A stretch of DNA of 6,615 nucleotides from JBKPNX01 sp046732855 (GTDB lineage Bacteria; Pseudomonadota; Alphaproteobacteria; Geminicoccales; Geminicoccaceae): the NCBI GenBank assembly GCA_046732855.1, contig JBKPNX010000194.1, forward strand, positions 1 through 6,615, written 5' to 3'. The position numbers and the translations under genes were made by a program. Below, piece after piece: positions 1-5,814 of the stretch. The notes below the pieces were generated by a model that saw nothing but the letters and a program-made list of their open reading frames with translations, did not search any database and was not told the origin of the DNA. Within the stretch, counting starts at the first letter, position 1, and each line of letters opens with the position of its first letter.

Positions 1-1
1 C

Positions 2-1129
2 ATGTCCGATCTGCTCGACCGGGTGCCTCTGCCGGAGGATGCGATCATCGGCGTGCTCGACAGCAAGGGGCAGCGGGTGGCCGCCGTACCCTATGAGCCG
101 GACGTGATCGGCACGCCGTTGCCCGATGCGGACCTTTTTCAGCGCCTGTCCGATCAGGCCCAAGGGCACCTGGTCGGGCGCGGCGACGACGGCGTGGCGC
201 GGTTCTATGGTTTTGCCCACTCGGCTGCGGCCCCCGATCTGATCGCGTACGTCGGCCTGGCACGCGATCCGATGTTCGCTGATGCGGATCGACTGTTCCT
301 CCGTCGTATGGCGCTGTCGGCCAGCGCGTTCGTGCTCGCCGGCCTCGCCGCATTCTGGTTCGGCAGCTATGCCGTGCGGCGGCCGATCATGAAGCTGCGC
401 GAGGCAATGCAGCGGGTCGCCGCGGGCGATCTGTCGGTGCGGGCAGAGGTGGCGAGCAGGATCGAGGAGTTCGCCGAGCTCGCGGCGACGTTCGACCAGA
501 TGGCGCACAAGCGACGGCACGCCGAGGAGCAGCAGCGGATCCTGCGGCGCGAGCTCAACCATCGCATGAAGAACAGCTTCGCCGCGGTGCGGTCGATCGC
601 GTCGCAGACGCTGAGCCATGTCAGCGATCCGGAGGAATTTCAGCGCGCCTTCGAGGGACGGCTCGCCGCCCTGTCCAGCGCATCGACCCTGCTCGTCGCC
701 GGCAACTGGCAGGTCGCAGAGCTCCGCGCGCTGATCGAGGCGACGCTCGAACCGTTTCGCACGGACGGCAATCTGCACCTGCGGGGCCCGGACGTGACCC
801 TGCCGTCGGAGATGACGCTGACGCTCGGCCTGGTGCTGCACGAGCTCGCGACGAACGCCGCCAAATACGGCGCCTTCTCCGTGCCTGAAGGTCGGGTGGC
901 GATCGTCTGGGCGGTGCAGGGCGCCCCCGCCGAGCCCCGCCTGATGCTCGATTGGACCGAGCACGGCGGCCCGCCGGTCCGCGAGCCGGAGCGGCGCGGC
1001 TTCGGGCGGGTTCTGATCGAACGCAGCGTCGCCTACGAGCTCGACGGCAGCGCCGAGCTCACGTTCGCCCCCGCGGGCGTGCGCTGCCATATCGAGGTGC
1101 CGCTCGGCGCCGCGACACCACAGGTATAG
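2..1129 (+). CDS. HWE-family sensor histidine kinase, probably 5'-truncated
   Basis: This is a membrane sensor kinase that would autophosphorylate on histidine and pass the phosphate to a response regulator. The 375 visible residues are: part of an extracytoplasmic sensor region (1-100), one transmembrane helix (about 103-122), a HAMP linker (about 123-175), a dimerisation/phosphoacceptor box with ELNHRMKN (His187), and an ATP-binding domain. The N-box reads HELATNAAKYG (280-290) and a later motif reads WTE (318-320); the N-box His and the WxE are the marks of the HWE class. A GFG glycine motif lies at 333-335. The first ATG is one base into the window and falls inside a sensor domain with no first membrane helix, so the true start probably lies upstream. 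No response regulator follows, so the partner is unknown. The family is clear; the signal sensed is not. Confidence 0.9.
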   Translation: MSDLLDRVPLPEDAIIGVLDSKGQRVAAVPYEPDVIGTPLPDADLFQRLSDQAQGHLVGRGDDGVARFYGFAHSAAAPDLIAYVGLARDPMFADADRLFLRRMALSASAFVLAGLAAFWFGSYAVRRPIMKLREAMQRVAAGDLSVRAEVASRIEEFAELAATFDQMAHKRRHAEEQQRILRRELNHRMKNSFAAVRSIASQTLSHVSDPEEFQRAFEGRLAALSSASTLLVAGNWQVAELRALIEATLEPFRTDGNLHLRGPDVTLPSEMTLTLGLVLHELATNAAKYGAFSVPEGRVAIVWAVQGAPAEPRLMLDWTEHGGPPVREPERRGFGRVLIERSVAYELDGSAELTFAPAGVRCHIEVPLGAATPQV

Positions 1130-1133
1130 GAGG
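1128..1133 (+). promoter_or_regulatory. Strong AGGAGG ribosome binding site overlapping the kinase stop codon
   Basis: AGGAGG begins inside the TAG stop of the kinase (1127-1129) and lies seven bases before a GTG at 1141. That GTG is in frame with the dehydrogenase starting at 1303. It either starts an N-terminally extended form of that protein or is the leftover start of a decayed small gene. The sequence and spacing are clear; the use is uncertain. Confidence 0.45.
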
Positions 1134-1292
1134 CGCCGACGTGGTCCCCGTGCTGGCGGCGGCGCACGGGGGTGTCCGCGGGTTTTGCGCAGGTGCCCCG
1201 AGGCCGGCCAGGTGCGGCTCGGCCACCCGAAATACACGCTCGGCGCGGCGCTCGAGAAGATGTATCTGGTCCAGAGCGGACACTCGCGACGG
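1134..1292 (+). other. Leader between kinase and dehydrogenase, possible decayed coding remnant
   Basis: No intact gene is recognised here. From GTG 1141 the frame leading into the dehydrogenase starts with high-GC third positions (VVPVLAAAHGGVRGF), then becomes rich in Arg, Ser and Cys and looks non-coding. A different frame at about 1198-1278 reads EAGQVRLGHPKYTLGAALEK and then MYLVQSG, with almost all third positions G or C, like real coding sequence. The pattern fits a short gene broken by small frameshifts, but chance open frames are common at this GC content. I cannot name a family. Confidence 0.25.
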
Positions 1293-1297
1293 GGAGG
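1293..1297 (+). promoter_or_regulatory. Ribosome binding site of the dehydrogenase
   Basis: GGAGG lies within a GGGGAGGGGA purine run, five bases before ATG 1303. It supports that start over the upstream in-frame codons, because the SDR nucleotide-binding fold begins about a dozen residues after this Met, as is usual in the family. Confidence 0.7.
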
Positions 1298-1302
1298 GGA
1301 AG

Positions 1303-2064
1303 ATGGATCTGGGGCTCGCCGGCAAGAAGGCGATCGTCACGGGCGGCAGCAAGGGTATCGGGCGGGCGATCGCGGACACCCTGGCTGACGAGGGCTGCCA
1401 CGTCGCGCTCTGCGCGCGCGGCCAGGAGGGGGTGGCGAGCGCCGTGAAGGCGTTGCAGGACAAAGGCGTCAAGGCCTTCGGCCAAGCGCTCGACGTCACC
1501 GATCGCGCCGCGCTGGTCGGCTGGGTCGAGGCGAGCGCCGACGCGCTCGGCGGTATCGACATCGCGGTCGCCAACGTCAGCGCCCTCGACATGAACCGCA
1601 CCGACGAGGCGTTCATCAACGAGTTCCAGGTCGATCTCCTGCACACGGTGCGCACGGTCGACGCGGCTTTGCCGCACCTCGAGCGCTCGAAGGCGCCCGC
1701 GATCGTCGTGATCTCGAGCGTCTCGGGCCTGGAGCACGACTTCACGAGCCCGGCGTATGGCACCTTCAAAGCGGCGCTCGTCCACTACGCCTCGCGCATG
1801 GCGAGCGAACTCGCGGGGAAGCACATCCGGGTCAACGCCGTCTCGCCCGGCAACACCTATTTCGAGGGCGGCATCTGGCAGCGGATCGAGCGTGAGTTGC
1901 CCGACCTGTTCAAGGATGCGCTCGGCAAGAACCCCTGGGGCCGCATGGCGACCGATCAGGAGGTGGCGAACGCCGCGGTGTTCCTCGCGAGCCCGGCGTC
2001 CAGCTTCACCACCGGCGTGAACCTCGTGGTCGACGGCGCGCTCACCCGCCGCGTGCAGTTTTGA
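1303..2064 (+). CDS. Short-chain dehydrogenase/reductase (classical SDR), atypical active site
   Basis: This is a 253-residue NAD(P)-dependent oxidoreductase of classical SDR length with a Rossmann fold. Visible motifs are TGGSKGIG (13-20, dinucleotide binding), LDV (63-65, adenine pocket), Ser139 in ISSVSG, Tyr152 and Lys156 in YGTFK, SPGN (181-184), and a C-terminal NLVVDGA that matches the usual end of the fold. Two positions are unusual. The structural NNAG motif reads ANVS (90-93). The Asn of the Asn-Ser-Tyr-Lys tetrad is Asp111, aligned without a gap to that Asn in FabG (28 residues before the catalytic Ser in both). The substrate cannot be told from sequence; annotation as FabG would be unsafe. 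It follows the kinase on the same strand, with a 173-bp gap, so co-transcription is possible but unproven. Arg39 after beta-2 (CARG) would favour NADP(H), an inference from the family. Confidence 0.93.
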   Translation: MDLGLAGKKAIVTGGSKGIGRAIADTLADEGCHVALCARGQEGVASAVKALQDKGVKAFGQALDVTDRAALVGWVEASADALGGIDIAVANVSALDMNRTDEAFINEFQVDLLHTVRTVDAALPHLERSKAPAIVVISSVSGLEHDFTSPAYGTFKAALVHYASRMASELAGKHIRVNAVSPGNTYFEGGIWQRIERELPDLFKDALGKNPWGRMATDQEVANAAVFLASPASSFTTGVNLVVDGALTRRVQF

Positions 2065-2085
2065 TCTCAGGCGAATCGGCGGCGG

Positions 2086-2105
2086 CTGCCGGATGCGGCC
2101 GGCGG
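2086..2105 (+). terminator. Weak terminator-like hairpin after the dehydrogenase
   Basis: CTGCCGG (2086-2092) pairs with CCGGCGG (2099-2105) around a six-base loop, giving seven pairs with one G-T wobble, 22 bases after the stop codon. The following GTTTGGTTTGGGG has only short T runs, so it is a poor intrinsic terminator. Confidence 0.35.
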
Positions 2106-2392
2106 GTTTGGTTTGGGGAAACGTGTCTGGACTCGATGCCGGAAGGCTAGATGAAGTTTTTGAGCTTGAGCACTGGGACGGGGCTAGCCAAGCCGATAAC
2201 AATGGCTTTTCAGTCCGTGACCTGAGCGTCGCGTTCGGGCCTGCATTTGTTGCACGCGCTGGCCCGACAGCACGCCAATCTTAGCTACCGCGTCACCCTA
2301 ACCCTGCGCGGGCGACAGGTCGCATCCGTTGCGCGTCCGAGCTATTCGGGTATCCGCAGAAGACTTGCGGTCGATCAGCGAGACCGCAATCA
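2106..2392. other. Intergenic stretch without a recognisable gene
   Basis: Base composition drops here from that of the dehydrogenase to that of the lower-GC gene on the right. Short open frames exist (for example plus 2093-2284 and a 24-codon frame from ATG 2151), but none has a good ribosome binding site or a recognisable product. I see no tRNA, attachment-site repeat or transposase remnant. Confidence 0.4.
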
Positions 2393-3064
2393 TCAGCTTT
2401 TGGGCGCGCCGCCGGGATCGGGTCGGGAACAAGACGGATTTCTCTGTCTCTGACCGAAGCAAAGGACACTTGTAGCGGTTAATCGCCGCAAGCAATGAGA
2501 TGCAAGAAGCGCGATTGCCTCGGCCTTCTTTGGCTGAGAAAGCTCTTTACCCGCGGCATAGGCCAAGGAACCATCCGGTAGACTGAACGTATTGAACGGT
2601 GCCCCCTTCGGATCGGTATGAACTAGTTTATGAAGTATCTCAGTCGTCAACTTGTGTTCACTTGACGACCCATCTGGCATAACAAGCTCAATGAGTTTCG
2701 TGAAGGACGGCTGAGATTTCCGAGGCCACCCCCTCTGCCAGGCTTCGAGCGATGCCGGATGCATAGCGAGGTGTTGGATCATGCCTGTCCTTTCCACAAG
2801 CGGACGCAGTAGGATTGCCGCCGGGTAGAGATAAGCCTGACGGATTAGTTCGCGCACACTGAGAGCTAGACTTACACCCTGAGGAATGATGACGGTTGCC
2901 GCCAGCTGGAGAGGCGAGAGGTTTGCCGCAAAAGTCGCCTTACCGATATCCGCGTGAACTGCCATAGCACGTGGGATTGCTAGATCAAAATCATAGACGC
3001 CTTCTACGCCGAGATACGGTTCGTTGCCGGGAAGGTAAACGGGCTCTGGTACGTGTTCGGCCAT
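2393..3064 (-). CDS. Hypothetical protein in a lower-GC segment
   Basis: This is a 223-residue protein starting MAEHVPEPVYLPG, with no signal peptide or clear membrane helix. The middle part (about residues 75-150) looks helical, with RELIRQAYLYPAAILLRPLVERTGMIQHL followed by a Trp-rich EAWQRGWPRK and, later, EILHKLVHTDPKG. This resembles the layout of DUF5677-like helical proteins (arginine/glutamate helix then a conserved His region), but the match is from memory and weak. The start is chosen at ATG 3064 because the upstream in-frame extension to GTG 3178 does not look coding; neither start has a good ribosome binding site. The GC content is about 50% against 65-70% nearby, which suggests acquisition by transfer. 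The last 35 residues (RRLTATSV to PGGAPKS) are of low quality and may follow a frameshift or a replaced end. Confidence 0.65.
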   Translation of the reverse strand: MAEHVPEPVYLPGNEPYLGVEGVYDFDLAIPRAMAVHADIGKATFAANLSPLQLAATVIIPQGVSLALSVRELIRQAYLYPAAILLRPLVERTGMIQHLAMHPASLEAWQRGWPRKSQPSFTKLIELVMPDGSSSEHKLTTEILHKLVHTDPKGAPFNTFSLPDGSLAYAAGKELSQPKKAEAIALLASHCLRRLTATSVLCFGQRQRNPSCSRPDPGGAPKS

Positions 3065-3129
3065 TGGACTACAGTCTAGCTGTCCAGAGAGAGCCGTTGG
3101 CCAGCGCCCACCAGAGACGCTTATTTTCA

Positions 3130-3152
3130 GGCGCTTGGCGGTGCAAAGCGCC
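3130..3152. repeat. Perfect 7-bp inverted repeat upstream of the lower-GC gene
   Basis: GGCGCTT (3130-3136) and AAGCGCC (3146-3152) are exact reverse complements around a nine-base loop. The site is 66 bases upstream of ATG 3064, in its leader or promoter. Neither strand has a T run after the stem, so it is not an intrinsic terminator; an operator or leader hairpin is possible. Confidence 0.4.
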
Positions 3153-3268
3153 ACTCCGCCAATTGGACAGGGACTCACACAGGCCGTCTCCGAAAGCGGC
3201 GGGTACAGCCGCGACAGGTACTATCAATACTTCAGCAGCAAGCGGTGTCATGGGTTGGGAGCAGATGC
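3153..3268. other. Short gap between the diiron gene and the lower-GC gene
   Basis: No gene and no clear intrinsic terminator for the diiron gene were found between its stop and the inverted repeat at 3130. Read-through into the lower-GC gene is therefore possible. Confidence 0.3.
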
Positions 3269-4348
3269 TCAGAACACCGGGATCAGGTCCTCGGCGTCAA
3301 AGGCGACCGTGCGGCCGTCGATGCCGACCTCGGGTAGTGCTGGGAACTCGATGCCGTAGGGCTCGATGAAGCCCTTCAGCTTGAGCACCGCCTCGCGCCA
3401 GTTGTCGCGCCGCTCATCGAGCGTGAGCACGCCGAGGCCGGCCGTGCGCGCGACGTCCTCGAGCAGCCGGTGCGCCGGCGCGAACGTCTTGGGCAGCTCC
3501 CAGAAGTCCTTGGGCGGCTCGTACAGCACGCCCGAGAGGAACACGAAGCCCGCGCGCAGCTGCTTGGTCACCCGCGCCTTGTCCTCCTCGCTGAGCGCCG
3601 GCATGACCTTCTGCAACAGCGCGAGGCAGATGCCGAGATGGCGCGCCTCGTCCTGGCCGATGCAGCGGAACGCCTCCTTGAGCGCCGGGATGGTGGTGCG
3701 CTGGTGCATCGCATGGAACAGGGTCGCGGCCGCGGTCTCGCCGAACATGAACGCGGTGAACAGCAGCGGCAGCGGATGCTTGTGCACGCCCTTCTTGAAG
3801 CCCTCCCAATAGCGCGCGCCGTTGTGGTACAGCCACTCGACGTTGTTGCGCGCGAGCTTGCCCAGCGGCGTCTCCGGCTCGTAGCCGAGCGGCCCGGCGG
3901 GCGTGAACAGCTGGATCGCCCGGCCGCACACCTCCTCGTGATTGACCTCGTCGCGGGTGATCGAGAAGAAGCACTTGCGGATCGGGTCCTCCTCGTGGGT
4001 CTCGTAGGTGTGGATCATGGCGCGCGCGAACACCGCCGGGCCGGAGCTGTCGAACACCGAGAGCAGCGAGAACCAGTAGGCGACCGCGTAGCGCTGATCG
4101 AGGCTGTAAGCGCTCGGATCGATCGAGTCCCAGGGCAGCCGCGAGGGCGCCCAGCCCGGATCGCGCGCCTGCTCGTAGATCTGCAGGAGCTTCGGCGTCT
4201 CGACGTGCCATTCGATCGGGAAGATGTTCATTGCGGGCAGCGGCGGCGCCTCCTCGGTGCCGAACAGCAGCTCTTCCGGATCGGGCTGTTTCTCCGGCAC
4301 GTAAGGCGGCTGCTCAATCCTTTGCGAGAGTTCGTCAACGTCCGCCAT
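3269..4348 (-). CDS. Ferritin-like / R2-like diiron-carboxylate protein
   Basis: This is a 359-residue soluble, mostly helical protein likely to hold a two-iron (or iron-manganese) centre and act as an oxygenase or oxidase. Metal-ligand motifs are DEVNH (Glu134, His137), Glu204 in FGETAAATLF, and DEARH (Glu234, His237). Helix spacing (70 residues from Glu134 to Glu204, 30 to Glu234) fits the R2/AurF type of four-helix bundle. The sixth ligand, in the first helix, would be about 30-35 residues before Glu134; Asp100 in SVFDSSG fits, as in class I ribonucleotide reductase R2, although Glu116, Glu119 and Glu120 are also near. AurF's extra His four residues before its last ExxH is not present here (Ile230). 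The start is ATG 4348, with GGGAGAG seven bases upstream; in-frame GTG 4396 and ATG 4387 lie in a hairpin without a site. Substrate unknown. It has its own promoter. Confidence 0.85.
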   Translation of the reverse strand: MADVDELSQRIEQPPYVPEKQPDPEELLFGTEEAPPLPAMNIFPIEWHVETPKLLQIYEQARDPGWAPSRLPWDSIDPSAYSLDQRYAVAYWFSLLSVFDSSGPAVFARAMIHTYETHEEDPIRKCFFSITRDEVNHEEVCGRAIQLFTPAGPLGYEPETPLGKLARNNVEWLYHNGARYWEGFKKGVHKHPLPLLFTAFMFGETAAATLFHAMHQRTTIPALKEAFRCIGQDEARHLGICLALLQKVMPALSEEDKARVTKQLRAGFVFLSGVLYEPPKDFWELPKTFAPAHRLLEDVARTAGLGVLTLDERRDNWREAVLKLKGFIEPYGIEFPALPEVGIDGRTVAFDAEDLIPVF

Positions 4349-4355
4349 GAATTCG

Positions 4356-4362
4356 CTCTCCC
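4356..4362 (-). promoter_or_regulatory. Ribosome binding site of the diiron gene
   Basis: GGGAGAG on the minus strand ends seven bases before ATG 4348 and decides that start over two in-frame codons further upstream. Confidence 0.65.
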
Positions 4363-4376
4363 GTGGCGAAAGCCGT

Positions 4377-4395
4377 TGCCCGGCCATGCCGGGCA
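4377..4395 (-). promoter_or_regulatory. Perfect 5'-leader hairpin of the diiron gene
   Basis: On the minus strand TGCCCGGC (4395-4388) and GCCGGGCA (4384-4377) form an exact 8-bp stem around the loop ATG. If transcription starts about seven bases after the -10 box (near 4399), this hairpin is at the very 5' end of the message, upstream of the ribosome binding site. It could protect the 5' end or take part in control; it is not a terminator, as no T run follows. Confidence 0.5.
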
Positions 4396-4405
4396 CTCCG
4401 CCGAG

Positions 4406-4433
4406 AAAATACCCCGGCCGCGCTTCCGGTCAA
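4406..4433 (-). promoter_or_regulatory. Sigma70-type promoter for the diiron gene
   Basis: On the minus strand TTGACC (4433-4428, five of six consensus bases) and TATTTT (4411-4406, four of six) are separated by 16 bases. The start of transcription would be about 50 bases before ATG 4348. Confidence 0.55.
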
Positions 4434-4525
4434 CGCGCGTCTCGCCCTGCGGTAGATAAGCCTGCTGGCGAGAGGTTACTGTATGGTCAGCGGCGTTCTC
4501 ACAGGCCGGCCGGAATTGGACCGTT

Positions 4526-4544
4526 GCGGAGCGAAGCGCTCTGC
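4526..4544. repeat. 8-bp hairpin in the gap between the two minus-strand genes
   Basis: GCGGAGCG and CGCTCTGC pair around a three-base loop (eight pairs, one G-T wobble). It lies 55 bases after the stop of the 4599-5099 gene, without a T run. It may be a 3' end-stabilising hairpin for that gene. The rest of 4434-4598 holds no gene I can support. Confidence 0.35.
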
Positions 4545-4598
4545 CCGACCCGCGAACCGGCTCAGAACAGGCCGCCGCCGATTCGGGGCTGCGGCCAG

Positions 4599-5099
4599 TC
4601 AGGCGGTCAGGTGCAACGCGCTCGAGATCTCGGCGACGGTGGCCTTCTCGGCGTCGCTGACCTGGACGCCGCCGAAGCCGAGAAAGCCGCCTTCCTTGGC
4701 CGCCTCGGCGGTGTGCTGGGCGATGCTCTGCAGCCAGCTCTTGAAGGCGGCGGCATCGCCCGGCGCCTTGCCGTCCAATAGGGTGGCGACCTGGCGTAGA
4801 TCCGCGATCGCCTTGTCCTTGGCTTCGGCGGGCTTGCTGCCCTTGAGCCGCGCCTGCAGCCCGTCGCGGGCGGCGCTGCGCCCCTCGGCGCTCTCGAAAT
4901 CCGTGACCACCGCCTTGATCAGCTCGTTGGTGCCGGCATCGGCCTTGGCCCTGACCAGGGCGCCGCCGGCGGCGAAGCTCTCCTTAAGCATGCCCCACAG
5001 GCCGCTCGGTTCGGCTGCGGTCACCGCCATGCTGGCGAGCATCGGGGCTTCCAGCAGCTGCTTCCATTCATCGGGCGTGAAACTCGCCTTGCTCGCCAT
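4599..5099 (-). CDS. Conserved-looking hypothetical helical protein
   Basis: This is a 166-residue protein without a signal peptide or membrane helix. It starts MASKASFTPDEW, continues with an Ala-rich helical segment (LLEAPMLASMAVTAAEPSGLWGMLKESF, about 15-42), a central charged helical part, and a C-terminal GGFLGFGGVQVSDAEKATVAEISSAL. It resembles small uncharacterised proteins that share the FTPDEW and PSGLWG segments, by recollection only; no function is known to me and none is assigned. The start is well supported by GGAGGGAG on the minus strand (5112-5105), just upstream of ATG 5099. Codon use and GC content match the main genome. It is on the same strand as the diiron gene but 250 bases upstream of it, and that gene has its own promoter, so a shared operon is not needed. 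Confidence 0.85.
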   Translation of the reverse strand: MASKASFTPDEWKQLLEAPMLASMAVTAAEPSGLWGMLKESFAAGGALVRAKADAGTNELIKAVVTDFESAEGRSAARDGLQARLKGSKPAEAKDKAIADLRQVATLLDGKAPGDAAAFKSWLQSIAQHTAEAAKEGGFLGFGGVQVSDAEKATVAEISSALHLTA

Positions 5100-5104
5100 C
5101 GTCG

Positions 5105-5112
5105 CTCCCTCC
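5105..5112 (-). promoter_or_regulatory. Ribosome binding site of the 166-residue protein
   Basis: GGAGGGAG on the minus strand lies five bases before ATG 5099 (eight if counted from its GGAGG core). It fixes the start. Confidence 0.7.
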
Positions 5113-5126
5113 GTCGACAGATCGGT

Positions 5127-5139
5127 TGCGCTATGCGCA
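5127..5139. promoter_or_regulatory. 13-bp palindrome in the leader of the 166-residue protein gene
   Basis: TGCGC-TAT-GCGCA is an exact palindrome with a three-base centre, 28 bases upstream of ATG 5099. It could be an operator or a leader hairpin. I found no convincing -35/-10 pair around it. Confidence 0.3.
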
Positions 5140-5260
5140 CCTTGCCGCGCGGCATCACCAGACCGGCGACGGGCACCTTACTAGCACATCAGCGCGCAGG
5201 GATGGTGAGCGCGTGATGCAGGTTCCCCGCCGGCTCACCGAGAGTCAGGTAATTCCGCTC

Positions 5261-5428
5261 CGCTCGGGCTCGTTCGGAGGCGGTCGGTTACCTTGGTCGC
5301 TCGAGTTCGTCTGGCGGCAGGTCGCTCGGGTTTGCCTTGGTCGCTCGGGTTCGTTCGGTCGCAAGGCACTCGGGATTGGCTGCCCATGATCACTCGGGTT
5401 CGTTCGGTTGCAGCTCGGGCTCGTTGGG
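5261..5428. repeat. Seven degenerate copies of a CTCGGGTTCGTTCGG-like repeat
   Basis: Copies begin at 5261, 5298, 5323, 5342, 5368, 5391 and 5412, with start-to-start distances of 37, 25, 19, 26, 23 and 21 bases. The best copies are CGCTCGGGTTCGTTCGG (5342) and CACTCGGGTTCGTTCGG (5391); the others carry one to several changes. Several are joined by a short CCTTGGT or GGTTGC-like linker. On the minus strand all frames read recurring Asn-Glu-Pro-Glu, Thr-Asn-Pro-Ser or Arg-Thr-Arg-Ala strings, which is a result of the DNA repeat, not a protein domain. The array directly adjoins the broken end of the methyltransferase pseudogene. No terminal inverted repeats or open frame for a transposase are seen. 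Confidence 0.7.
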
Positions 5429-5444
5429 TTCTCGCTGCGCTGCG

Positions 5445-5700
5445 CATCGCCTCGCTGTTGTCCACCCCGACGACCTGGCCGCCGGGCGCGAACAGGGGCG
5501 CGAGCGCCCGCGCGTCGTCGCCGGTCCGCAGCCGAGGTCCAGAAGCCGCTGACCGACCCGCGGCTGGAGCAGCGCCTTGATCCGCGTGCACGCCCGCACC
5601 GAGCCATCTCGTTGGCCGCGTTTACGAAGCGCACGAAGAACTTGGGGTCGACGGTCGTGTCGACCTGCGTGAATCGCTCGACCGTCGCTGGCAGTGGCAT
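5445..5700 (-). pseudogene. Broken N-terminal part of a class I SAM-dependent methyltransferase
   Basis: Three minus-strand frames join into one protein start. Frame one, from ATG 5700, reads MPLPATVERFTQVDTTVDPK and on to NAANEM. A one-base deletion near 5603 moves to frame two, SVRACTRIKALLQPRVGQRLLDLGCG. A second one-base deletion near 5526 moves to frame three, TGDDARALAPLF and then VVGVDNSEAM. Joined, this gives the SAM-binding motif I (LDLGCGTGDD) and the acidic end of beta-2 (GVDNSEAM) of class I methyltransferases. About 86 residues remain of an expected 250 or so. After the Met near 5445 the similarity ends and the repeat array begins within some 20 bases. GGGGTGGGGG upstream of ATG 5700 is a plausible old ribosome binding site. 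No functional product is expected. Confidence 0.8.
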
Positions 5701-5785
5701 GGAGCCCCCACCCCGCGAGCCAACTCCTATACGGGTGCCGAAGCCCTTTGGATGGGGTCTCGCGCTCCCGATCGCGCACACGCGG

Positions 5786-5810
5786 ACAGCAGCCGACAAA
5801 TCGGCTGTGT
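5786..5810. repeat. Palindrome with CAGCCGA arms upstream of dps
   Basis: CAGCCGA (5790-5796) and TCGGCTG (5801-5807) are exact reverse complements around CAAA; allowing one bulged G the stem extends to 5786-5810. No T run follows on either strand. Confidence 0.45.
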
Positions 5811-5814
5811 GCCA

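Noticed and set aside
1033..2202. 389-codon minus-strand open frame opposite the kinase end and the dehydrogenase
   Set aside because: It is the antisense of a well-supported SDR; the product is Arg-rich without recognisable domains, as expected of shadow frames in GC-rich DNA.
3470..4459. 329-codon plus-strand open frame opposite the diiron gene
   Set aside because: The opposite strand encodes clear ferritin-like motifs with a good start; this frame is Arg-, Leu- and Val-rich without domains.
4483..5184. 233-codon plus-strand open frame opposite the 166-residue protein
   Set aside because: The minus-strand gene has a strong ribosome binding site and a coherent helical product; the plus frame is low-complexity Ser/Ala-rich.
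5200..5228. ECF-type promoter (GGAAC on the minus strand near 5227-5223) for the 166-residue protein
   Set aside because: No CGTT or similar -10 element is found 16-17 bases downstream.
5261..5428. CRISPR array
   Set aside because: Copies are degenerate, spacing varies from 19 to 37 bases, the intervals are as short as two bases, and no cas gene is present.
5235..5591. Repeat protein with Asn-Glu-Pro-Glu strings on the minus strand
   Set aside because: The same strings move between all three frames and follow the DNA repeat; there is no consistent reading frame or start.
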